64,000 bases of DNA from Hyaloscypha bicolor E (lineage: Eukaryota; Ascomycota; Leotiomycetes; Helotiales; Hyaloscyphaceae). Under the pieces are notes generated by a model. It was not told the DNA's origin, ran no database searches, and was given only the letters and a program-made list of their open reading frames with translations. The stretch lies in NCBI RefSeq assembly GCF_002865645.1, contig NW_020194555.1:2692288-2756287 (forward strand), written 5' to 3'. Made by a program: the position numbers and the translations under genes. Below are positions 55,230 to 64,000 of this stretch, piece by piece (position 1 is the first letter of the stretch; every line of letters starts with the position of its first letter).

Positions 55230-58200
55230 CTTAAAGGAGGTAGTTTAATAAGTAATTATATCTCAAAATCTGCGAAATATATAACTTCTCGCCAAAGCTA
55301 TTCCTATAGAGAAAGTCGACCAGATTAACCCTAATATGAGTAATAGTAAAGGCTTGTCTAATACTTTTAATAGGGCCCCTTAGGAGCCTCCAAGAGCCAG
55401 TAATAATAACGGAAATAATTCCGGTAATAATTAAGACGCCGAGATTAATGCCCGAGTTACTACCGCCCAAGCTACGGAATAGGGCTTGCGTACTAAAGTT
55501 AAAGCGCTCTAATAAAAGCAAGAATTAGTAAATGTAATTAACTAGCATATCCTATAATTAGAGTAATATAAGGGTATTCTCAGGGATATCTTGCGGTTTA
55601 TTATATCTCGTGGAAACTCTATTCGTGAGTTTACTTCCTCTTTCTCGGTAATTCCTACTAGGGAACTTCCTGAAATGGGGTTAGAACTTACCCTCTTTCC
55701 TAATATAATAAGCTTTGAGAGTAATCTTAATACTATTTATTAGGAGCTATTATATAATATCCTAAAGATATATTTGGACTAAGAGAAGCTTCTCAAGGTC
55801 CGGATACCTGACTTATATTATGGAAAGTCTCTTAAGGAATAGAGGATATTCGTGTTTTTCTGGGAGGTAGTCTTTAGGACCTAGCCTTAAACTTATAATA
55901 GATACTTTTCTAGAATTAACTCTATTATAAGTACTTTTAGGGATGAACCTTATAATACTTGGGAGGCTATAATAAAGTAAAGCCCACTATTATATGAGGT
56001 TTATTAGAAGCAATTTAAGGCCTACTTAGCTAATATGCTCTAAGTACCTTAAACCCGTTAATAAGATACCTTTAAGGAACTCCGAGATCTTTATTAGAAG
56101 GATAGCGAGATAGTTACCGAGTTATATACTCGGATAATTAGTCTCGAAATTAACTAGAACCTATATCCTAAGAGAGACCGGGTCCGGACTCTTAATACTG
56201 CTTTATCTAATTATAAGACTTATTAGATACTTATATTTATTCTCTTAGGAAGTAAGGCGGTATCTGTTTCCGAGTAGCTTAAGAAAGCTTAGAAAGCAGA
56301 ATATATTACTTATCCTAAATTAAGGAAAGTAAAGGCGGGGAAATCTAGTAAGGGTAATTCTGTCTCTAAGAACTCTGACTTAGTGAATTCTAATTTGTAA
56401 GGCTATTAAAAAAGGAAGAATAAGTTCCGAAAATTACGTGAGAAACTCTTAGATAGTGCTTTGGCCCTTTTAAGGCCTTAATAAAGTACTAGTTTTACTT
56501 TAGGTATGGTTTATTAGACTTGTAAATAGAAAGGATATTTCTTAGGAAGTGCGAAGTATTTCAAGTATACTAAATAGGCTTGGTAGAACCCTAATAAGGC
56601 CAAAATCATAGAAGAGTTAAGGCATCTATAGAAGTAGGTTAATACTATTATTATAGAGGAGTGCTTTAGAGAAAACCCTCCTAAGGAATAGGGAAAAGGG
56701 AAGGCTAAATCTTGAATATTAATGATTTTGGCTATAATAAAAAAGGTATATTACTTTATATAACTATTTAAGCAAGATTAATATAGCCAGAAATAGGTGC
56801 CTTAGAGGTATATAGCGGACTTAATAATACCGGGTTAGACTATAACTTTCTTAATAATAATTAGGCTTAAAGCCGGGGCTTTGCCGCCTTAGTTAAGTAT
56901 AACTAAGAGTTTATAACCTTTTATGGGAATAGATTTAAGGTTTATTAAGCCTATAATCTTGAGATATTTATTATAGATAATTGTAGTAAGACACGTTTTT
57001 TTAAGCTCTAGTTCTATAGGTATAAGAATATTAGCTCTTATAGCCTTGTCTTTAGCATGGAATTTTATGAAGTAACTCTTGTATAATATATAGATTATAT
57101 TAAGAAATAATAGGCATATGTATTTGTGTGGCCTAATAATATTAAGATCCTAATACTAAAAGAATTTAGTAAGAAGCTTAACTAGTATCCTGAGCTAGTG
57201 CCTTAAGTCTTATTCTTGACTAAAGGCAAATGTGACTGTCCTAGATAGTGGGCTTCGTGTATTTATAATAGTTACTAGGTCTCTGCTTTATTATATGGTT
57301 CTAGTAATACTAAATAAGAGTTTTTAACGCGGCAAATTAATACCTTCCGGAAAGGGGCCTTAGAAATGCCTATTTATCTCCGGGATAATAAATACGAAAA
57401 CTTCTTAGAGGTTTTTGACCCTAATAAAGCTTTGGAACTTCCTAATCTTGGCGGTATTAAATACTCTATTAATATAGATAATATGGTCCCGTATAGGCCT
57501 TTATATAATCTGTTAGAGACCTAACTAGAAGTATTATGTCTGTATTTATAGGATATACTTTATAAATATTAGATAAGGCCTAGTAAAAGCCTAGTAAGGG
57601 CGCCTATTCTTTTTATTCCTAAGAAGAATAGAGGACTATGCCTTTATATTAATTATTATAGACTTAACTAAGTCATGATTAAGAATTGGCATTCGCTTTC
57701 TCTTATTAATAAGACCCTTAACTGGCTCCAAGGAGCTAAGATCTTTATAAAGCTAGATCTCAAGAATATATATTATTAGGTAAGAATTCGTAAAGAATAT
57801 AAGTAAAAGACGGCTTTTAGGACCTGCTATAGCTATTTTAAATATCTTGTAATATCTTTTGGGCTAGCTAATATACTAGTTATATTTTAAGCATATATTA
57901 ATACTATGTTTATAGGGCTCCTGGATTATTTCATAATTATTTATTTAGATAATATTCTTATTTATTCCCGAAATAAGGCTAAATACTATAATTACGTTTA
58001 CTAGGTACTTACTAGGCTACGTAAAAATAACCTGTTTTATAAACTTAGTAAATATGAGTTTAATATTAAGGAAGTCAAATTTTTGGGCTTTCTTATTAGA
58101 ATAAAAGATATTTGTGCGGATCCTAAACGGGTTCGTAGTATTATTAAATAGCCAGAACCAGAATTATTTTATAATATCCAAGTATTTCTTGGATTTACTA

Positions 58201-60660
58201 ATTTCTATTATAGGTTTATTTACTATTACTCTTAGGTAACCGTGGGCTTAATAGATCTCTTAAAAGAAATAGAAAGGGGCCAGAAATCCGGTCTCTTTAT
58301 ATAGATAGATAAAGTAGCTAAAAGCTTTGAGACTTTAAAAAAAGCTTTTATTATAATGCCTGTCCTAGTCTATTTTGACTTTTCTAAGAAAATTCATATT
58401 AAAACTAATATATTAAAATTCGTAATTACTAGTATTATTTTATAATAAGTTAATTCTAGTAATAGCCCAAAAAAATACTAGTATCTAGTAGTATTCTGGT
58501 CCCGGAAACTTTCCGGAGCCAAATATAACTATAGTACTTATAATAGGAAACTGCTTGTAATTATTAAAGCCTTTAAGTATTAGCGCTATTACCTTAAAGA
58601 GTCCAGGTTCACGATTAAGGTTATTATAGACTATAATAACCTCTAATATTTCATGGAAATAAAGTATTTAGAGAGCTATTAAGCGTGTTAGGTAATATAT
58701 CTTATAATATATGATTTTGATATTATTTACTATAGAGGCGCCTTAAACCTAGTAAACGGACCTAGTAAAAGACCTAATTATAAAGAAGGTCTTATTAATA
58801 TGACTTGGCTTCTAACTTTTTAGAATAAGTTAAAGGAAGCTTTTATAGTTATGATTTAGAAATCCTTATAAATATCTAAAGAGTTTTCTTTTTAGAATAG
58901 GTATTATTTAATGCTTGCCGTATCTATAATAGCTAAGGAGAAATATTTACTATAAGATAAGTAGATAGATTATTTTATAGATTTCTTAACTATAAAATTA
59001 GTTAAGAAGCAAGGTGTGGGGAGATGCCTTAAAGGCTTTGCTACTATAGCTAAGGTAATAAGGATATCTATAACTATATTACTTAATAGAACTAAAAACT
59101 TCTCGGTTTCCCGAGTTTTTAAATTAGATAGTTATAAATACCTAATTCCCCGTATATAAATATGTGCGGCTATTAAAAGAGCTATAGCGCTAGCTTCTTT
59201 ATCTGAATTTCTTCTAGATATTATCCAGGTAGCTTAGAGAAATAATTCTCGATATTAGAATATTGTGAAATAGAGGCTTGGCAAGAAAGATATTAAGGGA
59301 AAAGAAATCTGGAAAAATAATTTGGGCTTACTCAGGTATTATTTAAGAATTATTATATCTAATAATCCCGCTTTATGTTAAGAAATTATAAAGCTTTATT
59401 ATAATAACCTAATAGCTAGATACTATAGAGTAGAGAAGATTCTTGAGCTTCTTAGAAGATCCTAGTATTAGGAGAATATAAAAGAAGATATTTGTGATTA
59501 TTATTGAGAATATAATATTTACTAGAGAATTAAGGCAAAGAGGCATTTGCTATATAATTTGCTTGGTAGTTTACTATAGCCTAAGAGATCCTGGGATAAG
59601 ATCTCTATAGATTTTATTATAGGTTTATTATTATATAAGAACCTGGTAGGAAGTCCTGATTTTAATATAATTCTTATAGTTATTAACTAGTACTCTAAAA
59701 TAGCGAGGTATATTATATGCTATAAGACTATTAATTCTCTAGAGCTTACTAAGATTATGTGGGAATATGTTTTCTTAATTTTTGGCTTCCTTAATAGAAT
59801 TATTTCCGACCGAGAAATAGTATTTACTAGCTAGTTCTAGTTTGCTTTCTGCTTTTACTTAATATATAAATAGTATTTAAGTATAGCTTATTATTCTTAG
59901 ATAAATAGTTAGATAAAAAGGCAGAACTAGGCCCTAAAATACTACCTGAGATATTATTATAATACCTAAAAGAATAACTAGTTTAAGAAGTTATTTTTTA
60001 CGAAATTTATATATAATAACTTAAAATATTAGGTTTTATAGGATATATCTTTCCATGTGTGTTATGAATACTACTCTTAATTTCTATAGAATCTTAAGGA
60101 CAGGATTATGAGAGAGGTACTAGTTATATATAGGAGGCTAGAAACCCTTAAAGTAAAGTAGAGAAAGCTTAAGGATTTATAATATTATGTATAAAATAAC
60201 CGGGAAACCTATTATAATAAGTACCGGTTAGCTAAATACTACTTTAAAGGAGCCTGGATAATACTATTAATAAGGAATATTAAACTTAAGGTAAGAAAGC
60301 TTAAGCCAAAATTTATAAGTCTATTTAGAATTCTTAAATATATTAGTAATTTAGTATATAAGTTAGAATTACTAAGTATATATAATTATTTATATCTAAC
60401 TTTCTATATTTTTTTTTTTAAAGAATATATAATAAAAAAGGGTTAGGAGCCATACCTATATTTCTCCGGAGAACTTCCGGAATTAGCGGATAATAATAAA
60501 GAATAAGAATAGGAAGTGGAAGCTATTATTAATTACTAATAAGATAGTAGAAGTAAGAAGTAATAGTATTTAATTAAATAGAAAGCCTGGCCTAAAGATT
60601 ATAATACCTGGTTACTTGCTTTCCCTAACCTTGAAAATTTCAAGGAACTTCTGAAATTAT
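55230..60660 (+). pseudogene. Gypsy gag-pol with chromodomain, broken
   Basis: Gag-like frames run about 55,550-56,400. RT spans about 57,480-58,200, with the catalytic YLDD box reading YLDN at 57,942-57,953 because GAT became AAT. RNase H is at about 58,470-58,790. Integrase is at about 59,400-60,150 (SIDFIIGL region at 59,610 and the following Asp segment). A chromodomain lies at about 60,513-60,660 (EVEAIIN, YLIK-KAW, NTW, LENF); its Trp codons are largely stops. Chromodomains guide such elements to heterochromatin. There are stops throughout, so nothing here can be made as protein. Confidence 0.88.
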
Positions 60661-62445
60661 ATAACCGAAACTATGGCTTGGAATCCGAAATTACTTTTTA
60701 ATAATTTCTTAAGATTAAAAAGAATTCTGGACTACTAAGAAAAAGGCTACTTAAAAGAAAAAGAGGACCTAGATAGCTAAGAAAAGGCCCGGAATAGTAA
60801 TAGAGACGCTTTTTCCCTGGGTTTTTTACTTATAAAGGTTTTCTAGGGTTTTATTAAGGCTCACGAGAATTACGTTTAAATTATTAGAAAAAGGGTTTAG
60901 GATTAAGAAAGATTTATTATAGGTAAACTAGCTATGGGTATCTTAAATAAATAAACTTTAATTCCTATAAATTCCTAATTCCTAAAGCAAGAATACTAAA
61001 TACTGGCCCTATTTAGGACTTAGTAAAGAATTAGCTAATACTCTCCGGAATCTGCTTATCTCTTAACGGGACATAGTTATACTATAATAATATTAGTATT
61101 AAGGATATTAAGAGAAGTAAGTAAGGAACTTATAACTATTATATATATTTTATGAAAAGCCCAAATTTCTAAAGTCAGGTCCCGAATAGCTATGAGTATT
61201 ATATTATTAGCGCTTGAAGTACTAGTAATAGACTACTTAGTAATCTCGGTAGTAAGCTTAGTAATAAGGTTAATGCCTTAAAGATAAATATTATAGTATT
61301 TCTTTAAGAAATTAGTAAGTACTTAAGTATATTAGAAAAAACTTATTTTTAGGATACTAACCCAAGTAATATTATTATCTGCCTTATTAAGATAGGAAGA
61401 AGAATTCCGAAGCTTATTAGTATTCTTCTAGTCTTTAAAAACCTAATTAATAATATTATTCTTATTAGTATAATACTATTTAGGATATGCTTTAAGAAAT
61501 TTCTTAAAGATTATAATAGTATTTTCCTAGAACTAGCAAGCCTCTAATAAGTAGTAAGAAATCTGAAATCGCGTTAGCTTTAATAGATATTAAAGCTAAA
61601 GAACTTACTAATATATAAGACTCAGAACCCTTATTATAATAGTTATAATTCTTCTTACTAGGTACTATGGCATATAAGGTAAAGGAATTAATAAGTAAAT
61701 ACTTGAAATATTTCAAGTATTTACTAGTAATAGGAAAGAAGGCTACGAGGTTACCTTTGTGCTTATTATTACGGAGACGGATAACGAAGCCAGAAGAAGA
61801 TATTATGAAATTAATTAAAAATAATTAAAGAAGACTTAGAGAAGGGCAGAAAAAGAGGCTAGAAGACAATAATAGAAAAAGTTATATGTGTGGTTATTAG
61901 AAAGGAAGAAAGCATATAGTAATACGAAGAGGTTCTTTTATAGAAGTAAAGAACTACCTGGATTAACTACTAGTTTTTGTGCTAGTCCTAATCGGAAACT
62001 AGCGTAACTAATTAATGCATGCTTCCAGGAGCCCGTAAATAATCTCTAGGACCTTAGAAATATTTATATAGGTTTCTTATATAAATATTTATTAAATACT
62101 TTCCATATAGCTATTTAGATTATTCTAATACGAGATCTAATAGGTAGCGTTAATTTTGTGGAATAGTGCCTTAGTACTTTGGATTAAGCTAATTAGAATA
62201 CTTAGATCCCAAATGAAATCGCAATTACTAGCTAGCCCCTATACCTGGGGTATAATTACCCTTTCTTCTCGCTTACTTAGCCCCGATCTAATTAGATGAT
62301 TTTTACGTCTATTATCCAGATCATATTAGTAAAACTATCTCCCAAGATACTAGAAGTTTATATTAATTAAATAAATAATTAATTAAATATTTACTAGGAT
62401 AAATTAATAGATCTTGGGGACAAGATCCTAGAAGAGGGGCATAGT
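60661..62445 (+). other. Unexplained 1.8-kb segment between chromodomain and right LTR
   Basis: Much longer than a normal gypsy 3' leader. On the plus strand a stretch near 61,770-61,990 still reads as a charged, Arg/Lys-rich helix (REKEARR-like) with Gln/Arg-to-stop decay, so a second gene may once have been here. A 70-codon minus-strand frame (61,504-61,716) is probably chance. Confidence 0.4.
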
Positions 62446-62743
62446 TATAATGTGTACAGGGTCGCACGTGACTTAAGGGCATATAACGAACCTCGGATAT
62501 TACGGGTATTAATCAGGGAATTCGGTAGCCCTTTAATATCCCAACTAATTACTGTTTATATTATATGTATTAGGCTTATAAATTACTAATTATATATATG
62601 CCATTCGGGCCTCCTATTTAGAGGGGGCTTTCCTGGACTTTATAGGAGAGACAGAGATTAGTTCTATACTGAATTTAATACTATGGTTTCATAACACACT
62701 GATTTATTCTATTGTCTTATTACCTACTAATAAATACCTCACA
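62446..62743 (+). repeat. Right LTR of gypsy element, 298 bp
   Basis: Starts TATAATGTGTACAGGG and ends CCTCACA. It is better preserved than the left copy. Confidence 0.9.
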
Positions 62744-62748
62744 ATAGC
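62744..62748. repeat. Right target duplication of gypsy element
   Basis: ATAGC, the partner of 54,911-54,915. Confidence 0.85.
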
Positions 62749-64000
62749 CTTAATTTAGAAAAAGTAAATAAATAGCTTAATTTCTTAATTAAAATTATTT
62801 AATTTCTTTATATTTAGTTTTATTTAAAATAAAATAAACTAATATAATAAATCCCTAGAAAAAATCTATTCTAATTAAACTATTATTAATAATATTAGCT
62901 TTATTTTATATACTTTTTATTTTCTTTTAGGTAAAATTAATAAAGAATTATATAATAATAAGATTTCTATAATTCTATTTAATATAAATACTATTATACT
63001 AAAGTTAGGCTTAAAGATTTTATATAAGTATATAATTTATTAGATTATATATTATAGTATTAAAGTTTTTAAAATTATTCTAAAATAAATTCTATAGATT
63101 ATTATTACTTTTCTTATATAAAATATATTAATATATTTTAGTAATTATATATTTCTAAAGTTTAGTCTTTATTATAATTACTAGATTAATACTATTTTTC
63201 TATTTCTTAATTAGCTTCTTTTTCTTATTAGTATTTATATTAAATCGAGTTTAGATTCTCTCTAATATATATATATATAATTTATAATAAAAGAGATTTA
63301 AAAATAAGATAATTTATAATAGATTTATAGAAAAGATTTAGTAATAAAAATATCTAGATATCTAGTTTAGATATCTAGTTAAGATATTAGATATCTAGTT
63401 AAGATATTAGATATCTAGTTAAGATATTAGATATCTAGTTAAGATATTAGATATCTAGTTAAGATATTAGATATCTAGTTAAGATATTAGATATCTAGTT
63501 AAAATACTAGATACCTAATTTAAATATTAGATATTTTAGATATCTAGAAATATTAAGAATATTAAAATAAATATTTTATTTATAATAAGAAATTTAGGAA
63601 ATGAAATATTATAATTTCAAAAGAGTCTAAAGCTTAAAGAACTCGATTTAATAGTAAAATCGAAGTAGTAGTTAAAGAGCTTTAAGAATATATATAAAGT
63701 ATATATTTCGGAAAGAGAATTCTATAAATATAAGTATTATATAAATAGAAAAAATAGTTTCTAAAAAAGTAGTCTTAAAGTTAAAAGAAATTAGTTTTAA
63801 AGAATAATAAAAGTTAAATAAATAGATAATTAAATAGCTAATTACTTATTAATTAGTAAGAGCTAGATATTTTCTTTATAAGCTATTAAATACTTTTATA
63901 AAATTAATAAATAATTTCTTTCTTTAATATAAAATAGACTAGATTTGTTTTAAGCTACTAAATACTTTTAGAACTAATCTAAAATCTTCTCTAATCTATA
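62749..64000. other. AT-rich remainder, probably 5' part of the copia element
   Basis: By the nesting logic, this should hold the copia gag N-terminus and left LTR, but it is too AT-rich to read. No gene is supported. It contains a 20-bp tandem repeat. Confidence 0.45.
63369..63508. repeat. 20-bp minisatellite, AGATATCTAGTTAAGATATT unit
   Basis: About seven copies, nearly identical, with decayed copies at the right end (AAAATACTAG, then ATACCTAATTTAAATA). Confidence 0.9.

Larger units (their letters stand above)
54916..62743 (+). mobile_element. Ty3/gypsy chromovirus, 7.8 kb, full-length but decayed
   Basis: Two 298-bp LTRs (54,916-55,213 and 62,446-62,743) flanked by the 5-bp duplication ATAGC. 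The LTRs are alignable base for base; their differences are nearly all C/T or G/A. Between them lie gag, protease, RT, RNase H, integrase and chromodomain in Ty3/gypsy order. A purine-rich run (GAAGAGGGGCATAG) just before the right LTR is a plausible polypurine tract. No primer-binding site is recognisable. The element sits in the gag side of a minus-strand copia element. Confidence 0.92.

Noticed and set aside
55231..55521. A 96-aa minus-strand frame next to the left gypsy LTR
   Set aside because: It is antisense to the gag leader of the element, with no motif.
61504..61716. A 70-aa minus-strand frame before the right LTR
   Set aside because: Probably chance in decayed DNA; the plus strand looks more coding-like here.

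Overview
The window is nuclear DNA of a filamentous ascomycete (Pezizomycotina). The signs are many short introns (46-120 bp) with GTAAGT-like donors and CTAAC/CTGAC branch sites, fungus-specific families (a HET-domain protein, a Zn2Cys6 regulator, an Hst3/4-type sirtuin, two-domain CHO2), and a long AT-rich tract of repeats decayed by C-to-T changes, as expected from repeat-induced point mutation (RIP). A Leotiomycete is plausible from overall style, but the class cannot be fixed from sequence alone.

Bases 1-42,480 are a normal gene-bearing region. In order: a small unknown gene (38-728, +); a HET-domain protein (1188-2753, -); an Hst3/Hst4-type sirtuin (3963-6771, -); a 210-aa unknown protein (8209-8939, +); a flavin monooxygenase with an NTF2-like front end (9761-11838, +); an eIF2alpha-kinase-like protein (12254-14785, -); a Lys/Ser-rich unknown protein (15447-16586, +); a TauD/TfdA dioxygenase (16724-17959, -); NMD3 (18734-20338, +); unknown ORFs; a non-autonomous hAT element with perfect 18-bp ends and an 8-bp target duplication (22176-23202); an aldo-keto reductase (24280-25412, +); an unknown protein (25839-26862, +); CHO2 (27484-30432, -); an E2-like plus F-box-like protein (32043-34254, +); three small paralogous Tyr/Ser/Asn-rich proteins in a row (34812-38680, +); and a Zn2Cys6 regulator (39835-42224, -). 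Most exon joins below were worked out by hand from splice signals and frame continuity. The genes do not form one pathway. They are a mix of housekeeping functions (ribosome export, phospholipid methylation, translational stress control, chromatin deacetylation) and accessory genes.

From about 42,480 to the end the sequence is a nest of transposons. The backbone is a heavily decayed Ty1/copia-type element on the minus strand, with additional truncated 3' copies stacked beside it (42.5-45.5 kb). A Helitron of about 5.1 kb on the minus strand (45,503-50,600) sits inside the copia RNase H region; a neighbouring truncated copy preserves the empty site, so the junction can be placed to within a base or two. 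A 7.8-kb Ty3/gypsy chromovirus on the plus strand (54,916-62,743), with two 298-bp LTRs and the target duplication ATAGC, interrupts the upstream (gag) side of the same copia element. Three AT-rich minisatellites (14-, 15- and 20-bp units) lie in this tract. The 15-bp one is an in-frame amplification of a codon block from the copia RNase H domain. No intact gene is visible after 42,480.
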